Shown: piece after piece, positions 1 through 12,559 of the stretch
Numbering within the stretch: the stretch's first letter is position 1
Layout: every line of letters starts with the position of its first letter
NCBI GenBank assembly: GCA_024036415.1
Contig: JAMWET010006760.1
Coordinates: 1,077,001 to 1,141,000, forward strand
Reading direction: 5' to 3'
DNA from: Prochilodus magdalenae
Lineage: Eukaryota; Chordata; Actinopteri; Characiformes; Prochilodontidae
Length of the DNA: 64,000 nucleotides
The notes under the pieces: generated by a model
What the model was told of the DNA's origin: nothing
The model's input: only the letters and a program-made list of their open reading frames with translations
The model's database searches: none
Position numbers and translations under genes: made by a program

Positions 1-103
1 CTCACATCACTGGGAAATTACAAACTGGATTCAAAATGCTTGGAAACGCATAACAATGGCACAGCCATGGCGGATGGGTTTACACGGCACATTTGGTAAT
101 TTG
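1..103. repeat. Direct repeat copy 1 (103 bp)
   Basis: This segment is repeated at 1518-1620 in the same orientation with no gaps and three mismatches (two adjacent near base 30, one near base 62). The match begins at the first base of the window, so the left boundary is unknown, and it ends abruptly after the shared TTTGGTAATTTG. It is not low complexity and has no open frame or recognisable transposon end. It could be a recent local duplication or two copies of an unknown dispersed repeat. Confidence 0.95.
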
Positions 104-1517
104 TCAAATCTGCCCACTGTTAAGACTTAATGACTCCAATTGACCAAGCCAGACATTATAATAAAACACTTCGGTCCCTATACAGAAAACAAACTCTTAA
201 ACAAAACCATCCGACACTGGGTTCTGTATTGAAGAGAAAAGGCTCCAAGCCTTATTGTCAGGTAAAATGCATACTCCTGGGTGGATTGTATTCAACAGCA
301 ACCATATGGTACACAGCTTCTATACTTATACAGTGTTCAGGAGGTGATGTAATGCCCCTCTTGCTTTTCTATACATTTCAAAACTAGGTATTGTTACCAT
401 TATCTCAGAGTTCATTTCACACATGCATATATTGAATGTAGTTTTAAAACTCATGTCTTCTATCAGAATGCCTGTACTTTGAAAAGACATATAAGTCCTA
501 AATACTCAAGATGTTCCTCCATCCTAAAGTCTTTGGATTGCAAATCAAGTTGTCATGTTCTGCTTTTTGTCCCAAGGTGTAAATTAAATACTGCTCCTGG
601 CATGGATTGTAAACACCTCCCTCAACCTCTGGGGCGTGGTTATGCTGAACTTCCCCATCAAGTGTCCGAGCATCACTACAAAGGATATAATTCTGCCCTT
701 ATGTCGAAGTTATTAACAATTATATATTTCTTAAATGATTATCATAGTATTCCCTCACCACCAAGCTTCATTCCTGTCAGTTGATTCCTTCTGGGTGCAA
801 CTATGTTTTGACAATAAGTGTACGTGTATTTGAGTAGACAACAAAAACAATTGAATGCAAATTACGTTATACCAATTAAAAAAAATTTAATTGCAAAAAA
901 AAATATTTTTGCTACTGACAATACTTGTGATTAGACCATCATGGTCATGAGGGACAGGGATGCAGTCACATTGCAGGGGCTGTAAAAGGTAAGGCTCTGC
1001 CTACAGACAACAAATCTGGCTAGTGAGATGAAAGTGTGGGAGAAAGAAATTAAAATAAAATAAATGGGAAGTATCTCAGTTGTGGGACTGCAGTTTAAAT
1101 AGTAATTTGTAAAGGGCCATTTTAACGAGTATTAGAGTGTTATAATAATAACACGTGCTAAGACTCTTGCTAATAATATCATAATTGTCTAACAACATGG
1201 CCACTGACCTTACCTGGAATAAGACTTAATGCTTTTGGTCACTTTGTTGGCCTATGTCGTAGCTAATCGAAAGTAGGCAGGCCTGAAACAGCATTAATGA
1301 ACCTCGCTAACACTAGTTTGATTGCACAGCAGAAGAACCTTTGCACTGCCCTAACAATGTGCAGTTTCACACAAAACAGCTTGCCCAAAGGTCAGTCGTC
1401 TTTTCTTTCTATAGTTTGAAACTGTTTTAAATATTATCCCAACTACTATAATTAAAAGTTGTGCAGTGTTTTGGGTAATGATAAGATGCCCTGTTGAACA
1501 AGTAACTCTCGGCACCG
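104..1517. other. AT-rich unique DNA, no gene recognised
   Basis: No coding signal or repeat family was recognised. Oligo-A runs occur near 879-905. The part at about 1165-1400 is less simple, rich in TAAT and ATTAAT words, and could be a conserved non-coding element, but that needs alignment to other fish. Confidence 0.5.
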
Positions 1518-1620
1518 CTCACATCACTGGGAAATTACAAACTGGACCCAAAATGCTTGGAAACGCATAACAATGGCAGAGCCATGGCGGATGGGTTTAC
1601 ACGGCACATTTGGTAATTTG
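1518..1620. repeat. Direct repeat copy 2 (103 bp)
   Basis: Second copy of the 1-103 segment, same strand, 100 of 103 bases identical. Sequence on the 3' side diverges at once (CACACCCACC here against TCAAATCTGC in copy 1), which places a sharp breakpoint at 1620/1621. Confidence 0.95.
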
Positions 1621-1799
1621 CACACCCACCTGCACTTCAGAGCAGCACAATTACGGGATGTCTCTGGGGCCAGAGGCCGCTCCACTCCTCACAGCAGACT
1701 GACACGCTCCTCTCCGGCCCGTCCAGCCTCGGCAGCCTGTCCGTGAAATGGATGTTAATTCCTGCTACTATCTGTCCCACACAGACTGTTCTAAAACAT

Positions 1800-1856
1800 C
1801 TCTCTCTTTCTCTCTCTTGCTCTCTCTCTCTCACACAAACCCACACACACATACTC
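1800..1856. repeat. Compound CT / CA microsatellite
   Basis: Imperfect CT repeats run into CA repeats. Short open frames on both strands across it are composition artefacts. Confidence 0.8.
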
Positions 1857-2476
1857 TGATCAGCCAAAAAATGAAGTGGAAGAAAAAGAATAGGAAACAT
1901 GAAAACATCAAACAAGCCTGTGAAATGCAAAGCAGTGAGGATTTTTTAAATCCTCATCAATAGGACTTAATGAGAATTCCATGTTCTGGACCCAGGTTAA
2001 AATAAATAGAGGTTATGAGGCTAATATTAGAGTGAACTGGCTTAAATAATAGAAATTAGGCTTTTCCTTCAGTATTTATGATGGGTATATACAATTATCA
2101 GAAGTCAAAATCTTTCTCTGCTGGCGCTTTCATTGTTCAGGCTGTGGCCACAAATGTCCTCATATGAATCAGCACTTCAGAATCTCCGTTGTTGCTGTCC
2201 ATGGTGCTGAAAAGACTGCAGGTATTTCGGTGACACCATGTCTCAAATCTCTATATATTCTAACATTGTATATACTGCTTTAACCTTTTAGCCTCCAGAA
2301 CCCAATAAACACTTTTCAAGCTTGTCATGTTGATTTCATTATTGGATAATGGATTGACATGAAGAATGGAACATGGTATTGTTGATTTTACAGTAGGCTA
2401 AATTCTATATGCATTTAAATTTTAATTAATGACATATCTGCATAGGTATTGTGCAGGTATGATCACCTCATATAAG

Positions 2477-2574
2477 TATGTTATGTTATGTTATGTTATG
2501 TTATGTTATGTTATGTTATGTTATGTTATGTTATGTTATGTTATGTTATGTTATGTTATGTTATGTTATGTTAT
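2477..2574. repeat. (TTATG)n pentanucleotide array, about 19 units
   Basis: An almost perfect array of TTATG, ending in a slightly altered TTATATG. It keeps one frame open as a Tyr-Val-Met-Leu-Cys repeat, which is an artefact. The purity suggests recent expansion and likely length polymorphism. Confidence 0.97.
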
Positions 2575-4706
2575 ATGTTGTTACCTTGTAACAAAGGACT
2601 TGAAGAAGACCCACAAAAATAGTATCGATTACACTTCTCAATGTTGTCTGCCTAAAAAATATGGTATATATATAGTTTCCCTAATAAGGTTACTGTCATG
2701 TAATATAAAATTGTTAAGTAATATTTGCAAAATATAGACACCCATTCAAAAAAAGAAGTTCAGCTGCTTTACGGTGCACGCATTTCTGACAGAGAAAGCA
2801 CTGAATTGCTCACACATAGTTGTATAATCTTCACCAAATAGCAGTCCCAAAACAAAAGGACCCTCTGAAGCAGCCAGGCATTAACACAAGGTCACTATAT
2901 TTAATGACAAGTGGGGCTCCCATCCTTGGTCCTAGACTACCCCTGCTTTGCACATTGGAACTCGCTATACATTGCCTGAAATTCCAAAGTAGGTTGGATA
3001 TGCAGGTGTCTACGGACATTTGCACATGTCTGAAGAAAAAGGTACTAAGCAGGTACAACTGTTTGACAATAGTTTTGAGGCCTGATACATATTTGTACTT
3101 CCTTAAAACCTAATGTCTTAAAACAAAACAGCAAAATTAAAATCTGAAAACAATAAAAGGATGTGTTGCGTCCCTAATTAAAGGTACAGAATACATACAG
3201 AATACCATACATTGCCAAATTTATCTTCCAATGCACATCCTTCCAGCATATCACCAGAACACTGTGCTGTCCATGCCTATCATAAGAAACAAGGAAAAGC
3301 ACTGTCCCTGCTTCTTGACATTAACCTTTCTTTTCATTCGATTCCTTTAAGCAGGACCTTCACCTTCATTTTAGTCAATGTTACATCATCCTGTTATATG
3401 GGGAACGATGACATCAGTGTGGGTATCACCCCAGTGACAGACGGGGAACTGCTCTGGGTCTATGTGAAAACATGTTCAGACCATCATATCATCCCAATAA
3501 ACACCCTAAGTCTTTGTTCTCTTCTTTACCCTCATGTCTTCATCATTTATCATTTTTATTATACATGGCTGGGGGTATGAAATGTGTTGGTTGCATTCCC
3601 CGTGCAGAGGGTATCCCTTTTAACCTGTCCACACTACATAGTTAGTCAGCTTGTCTTTTGGCCCCCGGTTGGCAGTGTGCAAAGTAGAGGAGCTGACATG
3701 TTAGCTCACAGCAGAGCTGTGCTTATCGCCACGCTGATATGATGGCCATTGGCATCTGTCGCAACAAGTTAGCCAGCTCCAGATAGTGACCCCCCCTCCC
3801 TCCTGACCAGGTCTTCATGAGTATTTAAGTGTAAAGCAGCGTGACAGTGCCTGGAAAGCAGAAAAGAACTGGCTCGTACACACCCACGGAAACCCGCACA
3901 CGCTCACAAACACACACACTACCTCCATTACTGCCAGATGGGTCTCTCTCTCTATCTCTCGGTGCTCCACGCCAGGCCCGCCAGCGTGTAATAGTTTGTA
4001 AGTACTCCCTTGTTACAGAGCGCACCAGTGCATATGCAAAGCCCAAAAGGCCATGCAAATGTGCCAGCGGAAGGTGCTTTGTGACAGGCAGGGAGATGAC
4101 ATGCAGGGACGATAAAAAAAAGTGCACTGTCTATGTCTGTAGGAATTAATCTTTCAAGGATATCATTACAATTCATGTCCTTTGTGAATCATATTGACTG
4201 CTTTGATTAGAGATACAAGAACAACACTGCCCCCTCCCCCATCCTCTATTCATCTGCTTTTCGTGCCGTCTGATGTCTTCACATGCATCCCTGATTAACA
4301 TGCACAAAACAAACAGTAATGACTGAATAATCTAGATATTAGAGGCAGGGATGCTGCTCTGAGGGTCTTACATGCATGCAGGCATGCTTTCTTGATCTAG
4401 ATTGCTCTTTGCATGTAATCTGCCACTTTGCCATTTCTACTAAAACAGCAGCGCACTATTTCCCTCTGCTGGCTGCTGTTGTAAGGGCAGAGTAGGAAGA
4501 AACAATTTTCAAGAAAATAAATAATTCTTCCATCAATAGGTTCACCGTTATCCTGAAATTGAGTAGAATTCTTGATTGCAGGAAAACGGCAAGAAAATTG
4601 CCGCGAGAGGATCCAACTACATTGATTTTGTACCTTTCTCTGTACCTTTTTTTCCTCTCTCTCTGTATTTCTCTCTATAAATCTCCTCCTCACTCAGTTA
4701 CACACA
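2575..4706. other. No gene recognised; possible regulatory DNA near 3630-4140
   Basis: Short frames only, none resembling a protein family. The stretches 3630-3800 and 3990-4140 are compositionally balanced and hold octamer-like words. 3900-3960 contains CA- and CT-rich simple sequence. Confidence 0.45.
4034..4060 (+). promoter_or_regulatory. Pair of POU-octamer-like motifs
   Basis: ATGCAAAG at 4034-4041 and the perfect octamer ATGCAAAT at 4053-4060 lie 19 bp apart in the same orientation. ATGCAAAT is the classical binding word of POU-domain proteins. Two within 27 bp in otherwise unique sequence may mark an enhancer; this is inference from motifs only. Confidence 0.35.
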
Positions 4707-4708
4707 TA

Positions 4709-5075
4709 CAGTGCTGTGCCAAAATCAGAGACCACCTATCATTTATTGAATTTCCACTCGAAATGAAATGTTGTGGGACATTACTGAGGAAATTTGATAA
4801 CGTCCACTTGGATAAGTGGACAAAATTAGCGGTGTTGCCGAAACTAGAGCTCAAAATCGTTACAAGATGTAGAAAAAACCCTTACATGCATGTAAAACCT
4901 GATAGACCACCAAAGCCGTCGCCATCAGATGAATGGCATTTAAAGCTTTCATCATTGAGAGAGAAGAGAAAACCAACACTTCTGCTTTAGGTTTGAAAGA
5001 GAACTCCACACTTTAAGTCTGAAAGGATGTGTAGCTGTCAAAAAGCCATTTGTAAGGAAATATGTAAAATATAAT
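4709..5075 (+). mobile_element. Tc1-like transposon end plus transposase relic
   Basis: After a TA dinucleotide at 4707-4708 the sequence reads CAGTGCTGTGCCAAAATCAG, the form of Tc1-type inverted-repeat ends known from fish. Downstream, around 4915-5060, are degraded coding words that resemble the N-terminal half of a Tc1 transposase (a Leu-Ser-Ser-Leu-Arg-Glu-Lys-Arg-Lys segment, then a Gly/Ser-Cys-Lys-Lys-like segment). The catalytic domain and right end are missing. The element is cut where the SINE at about 5080 begins. Related sequence occurs at about 34366. Assignment is from remembered family features, not a search. Confidence 0.55.
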
Positions 5076-5079
5076 TAAC

Positions 5080-5385
5080 AAAGTGATGGGCTGTTTGAGG
5101 CCTTGTGCCTAGAAGATCTCCGGATTTGATTCCCCTAGCCGAAAGGGACCAACTGAAGTACTACTGAGGAAGGCACCTAACCCCGAATGGTCCCTGGGTG
5201 CTGTGAATAAGGCTGCCCTCCACTTCAGACAAGTGTGCTTGCTCACTGCCCCCTAGTGTGTGTTTACTTGTGCGTGTGTATGTGTGGGGCCTTTGGGGGC
5301 CGGGTGGGGGTTGAGGATTCACTTCTCAGATGGGTTAAATGTGGTAGACACATTTCTCTGTATGCTAACACAATTGACATATGGT
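5080..5385 (+). mobile_element. tRNA-derived SINE, V-SINE-like
   Basis: A degenerate RNA polymerase III B box (GGATTTGATTCC, 5122-5133) is followed by the body typical of a fish SINE: GGCACCTAACCCC, then CCTGGGTGCTGTG, GGCTGCCC, GTGTGCT and CACTGCCCCCTAGTGTGTG, ending in ATGGGTTAAATG before a divergent tail. The tRNA-like 5' head is shortened or decayed. Such elements are transcribed by polymerase III and copied by a partner LINE. A short antisense fragment of the same body is at about 56218-56268. Family naming is from recognition only. Confidence 0.75.
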
Positions 5386-7109
5386 TCTACATTTAAATTT
5401 GCCAAACCAACTTCAAAGACTGAACTTTAGGGATATCCCTGCAGATCTGAAAGCAAGTCTCACATAAAGAATGAAAACTGTAATAAAGTGTGGGCACACT
5501 AATCCCTTAGAATAGTTTTTAAAGCTTCTGGATAATCATGTCTAAGATATTGTATTTTAATACTACTGTATTTCACACTGAAGTACTTCACTTAATATAT
5601 ATTATATATATGACAACTTTTGCATGTTGTTGCACAAATCTGCTGCTTGAATATAGTATTCACTAATGCTGTATTAAGGTATTGCTACCTCAGTGATCTG
5701 CTAATATGTCATAATATGATACATCCTTCATTACACAGCCCCAAATATTCTCAGTACCATGCACTGGGTGTATTGTAATGTTTTGCATTATGTTTGTTTT
5801 TACTTGAACTTGAATTATCTGTTGTATAAACATTTTCTGTAAATTAATAATTTCTACTTCCAGCCATTTTGACTGGAAACAAACTAAATGAAAGGTGACT
5901 TTGGCAGTGTACCGTAAACACACATGCGCAAGCTTATATAGGCAAGCAGATCTTTCCAGACATCCTGAGGACAGGTGTGTTTGTGTGCTCACCATAAGCC
6001 TGGCTTATTTATTAATAACTAGGCACAGAAGTGCAGCGGCAGAGTCAAGTAAGGCTGTCTCAGTATTCAAAAACAAATTCAGCACCATTCCTCCTCACCG
6101 TTTTTATCACTGTAAGGGAGAAATATGAAAAATACTACAAGGAGTTTTGTGACAGGAACCTTCCTGTGCTGAGAAACTTTTCCAGCATCCGAGAAATAGA
6201 GATCAACCAAGACAAAGAATTCTGCCTTATTTCTCCATCTCTCTCTGTCTCTCTCTCTTTCTCTCTCTCTGTAGGCATGAACAGGGCTTTGAAAGTTTGC
6301 AGAGCGCTCCAGGGAGGTGGTACATCTTTACAGGCTCATTTGATCTTAATTGATCAGTTGACAGAAACAGAACGAGTACATGGGCCAGGCTCTTTTACTT
6401 AGCAGGAGCAATACCAGCAATGTTCTGTTTTACTCCACCCACTCGCGGACACACTTATGCTCTGAAGTGCTGCCGCTATACCATTCCATGTGACACACGT
6501 TTTAACGTCAGCTTTCCCAGTTTGCGTGTCTGAACTCCCAGCTGAACGTGTTTGTACTACAGAGCTGAGTTACACAGCTTTGATGAGATATTTTTGGCAC
6601 TCATATCCACTTAGGGTAAGTCACCTTCGTGCATTTAACCAAATACTTATTGAGAAATGCAGATTGCTCTGAGAGCCTTACTGGAAAATTGAGTTATATG
6701 TGGAGTTGCACCTAGTGAGTTGCCTTATTTAAACAAACACAATTAAAAAAATTGAAGGCTGCCAAAAGGCTATTTTAAAAATCAATGCCACCGAGGAACC
6801 ACTTTTTGAGCTGTCTTTCAGAATGGCTTATTGAAGCAATACTCCAGCATTTTTCTGCCATATGTCATCAGCCGTGGCATTAGTAGGATCTTGTGGGCCC
6901 CTGTGCAAAATAACAGAATGCACCTCCCTTTAAAAATTACCTTCCATGAATAAAAAAAAAAATGACAATATTATTTCCTTGTTTACTGGACATGCTACTC
7001 TGCCCAGTATCTAAATGACATGCACGATAGCCTACCTATTAAAGATCTTCTTCAATCTGTTCAGATAGGTGTAAACTATGGATGAGATAGGCTCAACAGA
7101 CAAAAAATG
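5386..7109. other. No gene recognised; one CT microsatellite
   Basis: Unique AT-rich DNA. An imperfect CT tract lies at 6235-6273. Open frames of 60-123 codons here have no family resemblance. Confidence 0.45.
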
Positions 7110-7546
7110 AGTCACCTGTGATTGAAATGTACCTAATAGCGTGTGATACCTCCACAAGCACAAATAACAGCTGTGACTAGTTTCTGAGCAACATGCTCAG
7201 CCACTTGCATAAAATAATTGTGCAGTTCAGCCAGATTTGGTGGATGCCTTCCCTGGCACAATTCCGAAGAGAATTTACTGTATACTGGGATTTTAGCCAC
7301 TGCTCATAGACCCGTATGACCGTACACTTCCATACACCTGCAGATTTAGCTATTTCCTTTACACCATGGTCACTGGCTCGCCGAAATACAATCACTCCTT
7401 TTAGCCAATCATTAGCAACTGCTTTGGAGTCATTTCCCACACATAGAATGAGATATTCTCTGCACTGTACCACCTCTTTTCAATCTATGAATCCTGTCAC
7501 ACACCCTGCAGGTATTTATAGGCTGGTCATCCATTGCAGGAGCTAT
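7110..7546 (-). mobile_element. Family A non-autonomous Tc1 derivative (copy 1)
   Basis: Read on the minus strand, this copy aligns along its length with those at 40195-40675 and 51165-52395. The outer end at 7110 starts AGTCACCTGTG. The frame at 7473-7177 (minus) carries a helix-turn-helix stretch (KEIAKSAGVWKCTVIRVYEQ) as in the N-terminal DNA-binding domain of Tc1 transposases, but no DDE catalytic domain follows. The segment between that domain and the terminal repeat is lost, and a further short stretch present in other copies is also missing here. It is a dead, internally deleted element. Confidence 0.75.
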
Positions 7547-7718
7547 AAATGAAAGTGGAGCATTATTTACAACTTCCAGAGAACATATTTCCTCTGCAAC
7601 AGAGTGCAATGGTAGTGTTCCTCATGCTACACCAGCTCATGCTTGTCATTGCACATGATGATCTAAGGCTTCTGAGGGGCGGCTCAGACATGGCTAAAAC
7701 ATTGAACTGTACAGTATA

Positions 7719-9036
7719 CAAACCGGATTCCAAAAAAGTTGGGACTCTAAACAAATTGTGAATAAAAACTGAATGCAATGATGGGGAGGTGCCAACATCT
7801 AATATTTTATTCAGAATAGAACACAAATCACAGATCAAAAGTTTAAACTGAGAGAATGTATCATTTTAAGGGAAAAATATGTTGTTTCAAAATTTCATGG
7901 CGTCAACAAATCCCAAAAAAGTTGGGACAAGTAGCAATAAGTGGATGGAAAAAATTGAGCATGTAAGGAACAGCTGGAAGACCAATTAACACTAATTAGG
8001 TCAATTGACAACATGATTGGGTATAAAAAGAGCTTCTCAGAGTGTCAGTGTCTCTCTGAAGCCAAGATGGTAAGAGGATCACCAATTCCACCATTGTTGC
8101 GCAGAAAGATAGTGCAGCAATACCAGAATGGTGTTACCCAGCGTAAACTAGCAAAGACTTTTAAGTTATCATCAATCGTGCATAACATCATCAAAAGATT
8201 CAGAGAACCTGGAACAATCGCTGTGCGTAAGGGTCAAGGCCGCAAAACTCTACTGGATGTTTGTGATCTCCGGGCCCTTAAACGTCACTGCACCTCAAAC
8301 AGGAATGCCACTGTCAAGGAAATAACAGAATGGGCTCAGGAATACTTCCAGAAAGCATTGTCAGTGAACACAATCCACCGTGCCATCCGCCGTTGCCAGC
8401 TGAAACTCTACAGTGCAAAAAGGAAGCCATTTCTAAGCAAGATCCACAAGCTCAGACGTTTGCACTGGGCCAGGGGTCTTTTAAAATGGAGTGTGGCAAA
8501 ATGGACAACTGTTCTGTGGTCAGATGAGTCACGATTTGAAGTTCTTTATGGAACACTGGGACGCCATGTCATCCGGACCAGAGAGGACAAAGATAACCCA
8601 AGTTGTTATCAACGCTCTGTTCAGAAGCCTGCATCACTGATGGTATGGGGTTGCATGAGTGCTTGTGGCATGGGCAGCTTGCATGTCTGGAAAGGCACCA
8701 TTAATGCAGAGAACTATGTTCAGGTTCTAGAACAACACATCTAGTTCCTCTCTTTCATTTTTTCAAGATAGACGTGCAGCATCTCTTTCAGGGAAGATCC
8801 CCTGCCAGCCTTTTTCTATAGAGAACAACAAGAGGAATGCCAGAGGCCCAAGACACAGTTTTCTGCAGCAATCATTCCCTATTTCTAAACTTGATCATGG
8901 TCTTCCTCTGTACGAGAGGTAAGAAGAAGGGGGGATCACAGTGGGGTACTGCTATGAAATTTTGAGACAACATATTTTTTCCCTTAAAATGATACACAAG
9001 ATCTGGTTCTATTCTGAATAAAATTTTAGAGGCCAC
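7719..9036 (+). mobile_element. Tc1-like element C, 3'-damaged
   Basis: The left end follows TA (7717-7718) with CAAACCGGATTCCAAAAAAG. A second copy of the core CCAAAAAAGTTGGGAC lies at about 7912-7928, giving the paired direct-repeat layout of IR/DR-type Tc1 ends. The stretch 7798-7890 is matched in inverted orientation by 8957-9035, so both inverted repeats are partly present, but the outer right end is unrecognisable. A transposase relic lies between. The central and C-terminal transposase region is largely deleted, with only scraps at 8760-8870. Confidence 0.85.
8067..8744 (+). pseudogene. Tc1 transposase, N-terminal two thirds (truncated)
   Basis: Tc1/mariner transposases bind the element ends and cut and paste DNA with a DD34E triad. 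The frame is chosen from the ATG at 8067, which opens the conserved MVRGSPIP start; an upstream in-frame ATG at 8013 is probably 5' leader. Residues 1-110 hold two helix-turn-helix domains (RKLAKTFKLSS is the first recognition region). The first catalytic Asp is in LWSDESRFEV at about residue 156. The glycine-rich SLMVWGCMSACGMG block follows. The frame stops at 8742-8744, before the second Asp (normally QQDNA-type) and the Glu. Homologous but scrambled bases continue for about 120 bp. Without two of three catalytic residues it cannot be active. Identity is secure, and it is a relic of element C rather than a host gene. Confidence 0.9.
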
Positions 9037-9179
9037 ACCCAAGTTATTCCAATTTGTTTTACAATCTGCAGTTTGTAAAAGGAATACCAAAAATATAATA
9101 CTGTACTCTAATAAAAATTTTAAGGCCAAGTTACCACAATCTGCAGTGAAAAGAATACCGAAATATAATACTGTACTCT
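9022..9179. repeat. Imperfect tandem duplication at the right flank of element C
   Basis: Two copies of a segment lie side by side: 9022-9109 and 9116-9179. Both run AATTTTA, AGGCC, ACAATCTGCAG, GAATACC and AATATAATACTGTACTCT in the same order, with a deletion of about 20 bp in the second. The duplication includes the last bases of element C and so post-dates the insertion. Confidence 0.85.
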
Positions 9180-12100
9180 TTGTGTCACATTTAGTACATT
9201 TCTGCCAGCTATTTGTCCAGGTTTGTATGCATGCTGGAAACAAATCTGGTGTTTGCACATGGCACTGAAACTGTACATGGAAACTAACTGATACACAATA
9301 TCATGAAAGAAAAGTTTTGAATGCTAAATACGCCGAGAACTTTTACCATTAAAGCTATTGGCACCTGCAGCAATTTATCCAGTATTGAGTTTCTTTATTG
9401 TGACATATTCCTCTGATAATTATAATAGTTATATATTTGAGACATACTATAAAATGTATTTTACTGTTTCTAACAGCTAAGTTTAGCCAGTAGCCTCTAA
9501 CACAGCAAACTGATATTATGAGGGATGGTTTCCACTGTTTTCACATTCTTTCAGAGCTAAAGCTTTGCCAATGAATTTACTGCAGGGGTCTGAACTAAGT
9601 TTGAACTGATTTTGGTGATACAGCTCCACTAAATGAAGCACAGTGTAAGACCTGATTCTTTTCTCCCAGTAATGACCCTGAGTGACCCTGAGCTACTGTC
9701 CATTCTAGAAAAGTGAAAGCAGCAAAAAGAGGTTTATCACTGAAACTCTGAGTGCATCCACACAGGCTATAATTTAGTTCACAGACCAGTTTGTACCTCA
9801 GGTTGGGCTAATTCTGATCTTTAACATTTGTGAAAAAGTTTAACTTACTGGAGAACAGCAACCGTCAACTCAGCTGATGTCATGCCAAGCAGAAGCGACT
9901 GTGAATTTTTTGGGCAAAATGCTTTTTATTTTTTAACAGGCGCTTCAAAGAACAAGCATTAATAAAGGCTAAAAGAAGATCCAGCACCACACAGCGTAGT
10001 ATGAAATGGGAAGGTTGTTTGATTTGCTGGAAAAACATGCCATCCTTCTGTGGTACCATTTTTGGATGGGACAACTGGAACTCTTGCCCCAATTTAATAA
10101 ATAGCCTTTATTTACTCAAATACAGCAAAGAGTGAAGACAGTAGTCCTGAGTTGTGGAAAGTGTAGCTTCTGGCAGGTACAAGTATGTTAATAAGAAGAA
10201 ATGTAATTTATTACTTTCTACCTTTGGCCACAATCCACACTGAGACATGGAACCCAGAGTGAACCCAACCCCAACACCATCCCAGTGATTATACCACTAG
10301 GCACTAGCATATTAAAGCCCCTAGGTGTGGTTTTGTATGCTGGGTGTCTAGGTGTCTGGGTTATTGGCCATGGTAAGCACCATAGCAGATAGAGATTAAG
10401 CTGCAAAATGCTGCAGTATTCATTCTATTAAAGCTGGAAAGCAAAGGTGATTCTTCTATAGCATCACTTTAGAGAACACTTTTGACATTTTTTTTTCTTG
10501 AGAAGAAAGAAAGTTTAGCAGCAGTATTTCTCCATCAAGGCAAACTAATGTAGGATGTCCAGTGAACATGAACAACGAGAGCTTAATAGTTATTGATTGC
10601 ATTTGAAGGGATTGCTGAACGACTTGTGCCAGGCAGTTATTCCAGCAGTAGAATAAATAACAGCAGGTTTCCCAAAGAAAGCAAGGCAGACCTACAAGAG
10701 GAGGGAAAGGGAGATGTAGTATTGGCCAAATTTCACTAGTCAAGCTAAGGTAATGCCCTCCAAGGAGGGAAGGATTGATATAAATTATTATTAAGAGGAC
10801 TTTGTGTGATTAGCACTTCTACTTCATTTGTATTCCCTGATGGAACCCTGAATAATTTAGGAAGTACAGGAAGTTGAGATGTAAAAAGACAAAGTAAATT
10901 AGAAATGAACTTGTGCAAAGGATTGAAGTTAGAATATAAAGTGTCAGAGTGTCAGAAGCAAAAAGCCAAACACAGAAGACACTATAAACATGTCAGAAGT
11001 AATATGTTGAACTGGAATAGGGCAGTACAATACGTACAGTCGGAAGGGTAGATTTTGCAAAATGGGCTTAAATGAACTGAGGGTGCTTCAGTATTTGGCT
11101 GATCTATTGCAGATTCTTTTTGATATTCAGTGATTTTTTAAATGTATTTATTATTTATTTATGCATTTTTTTTGTATTTTATTTTTTTCCATCCAGCAGA
11201 CTGCCGCTCTGGTGTTGGTGTAAACACAGTCCTCAGCAGGAGGACCTTGAGCATGTGCAGCAAGTTTAGTGAGAGATGTGTTTATGTGTGAACTTCTTAA
11301 CCTTAGATTTTTTTCAGAACAACACTTTAGGCTCTTTGGATGGTTCTATAACCCTGCGGGTAGGGGGTCCTGCTGTGCTGCTGCTTCTACCTCTGCTGGG
11401 GTAAGGTCAGCCTGGTCACCCTCTTGATCCTCCACTCTGTGGTGCCTGTGGGAACAAAGCTGTTAATGGCTCCAGCCTGCACTGTAGAAGCTAGAAGTTG
11501 CACCTTCTATGCTGATGTGGGACCAGTTTCTGCAGTAGAGCTTTTAGCACTGACAAGAACACTTCCAAACTGATCTTAGAGCAGTGCAAACCTAACTTCT
11601 CTTCTAAAGCTCTGGGATTCGGCTACAGTGTGAAAGTACACATAGGGTCAACGTATGCCCACAGCAGTTTTTTCCGCCAGCCTTTTTTAACGAGGACCAT
11701 TATTTAATGCCCTAGAAAATAAAACACCATTACACAAGAAAGGGAAAGCGGCAGTGCTGTAGAAAATAAAGATCACTGTAAGTGTACATGTGAGCACATA
11801 GCCACTGATACAACAGAGCATGTGGGGAACCTGCAATCCAATCACACTTTAATTAGAGGGGGGAAACAACAGTTTGTGAGTTAAACAAAACAATATGTTG
11901 TAATATATTTTTATATTTATTATATTCAAATTACATTGTATTGCAGCTTAGAAGAAAAGAGTGCAAATAATCCAACAGCTCAAAACTCAAACCTATTCCA
12001 CCAAATAAACTCAAAACTACACATATTGCAGCCACAGAGAGACACATTCATCGCATCTTCTTATACACTTGATATTCGTTTAGTCAATGTTCTTTCAGCA

Positions 12101-12559
12101 CATGTTTGAGGCTTGTGCCTCTGTTTAACCTTCATGATTGCTGTCATTGTTATAGGTTTCCCAACGACATGCCTTTGAGACCCTGATGCAAATTTATGCC
12201 TGGTTTTGAAAGGCAGAGAAAAATCCACTGTCGTGAGTTACTCCATACATATCTCCACCCACTTTCTGCTCAGTCCTCTTATGTGTCACGGTACTCAGCC
12301 TCAAACGCTTATGCATATAAGAGAGGAACACAATTTGCGTTTCTGTAGACCTCAAGTCATGCATCATTCAGTCATAAGCTAGGATGACCATGCATCCTCT
12401 TTTTTAGACCTAAAACATAAGTCTGGCTAGGATTTCTGAACTGCCAATAATGTCCAGTATTTGGTTTTGCTTTCATGTTGACATTTACATTCAACAGCCC
12501 GGTGCCACTCTCCTGCCTCCAATGCCCTTCCTTTTGAAAACCAAACTATGGTCACTCTA
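9180..12559. other. 3.4 kb without recognised gene or repeat
   Basis: I see only short frames and AT-rich unique DNA, with a T-rich low-complexity patch around 11125-11190. Nothing here matches a family I can name. Confidence 0.5.

Noticed and set aside
3825..4176. Overlapping frames of 74-102 codons on both strands
   Set aside because: They pass through CA- and CT-rich simple sequence and have no protein resemblance.
5122..5133. B-box word as evidence for a tRNA gene
   Set aside because: There is no cloverleaf around it, and the downstream sequence is a SINE body.
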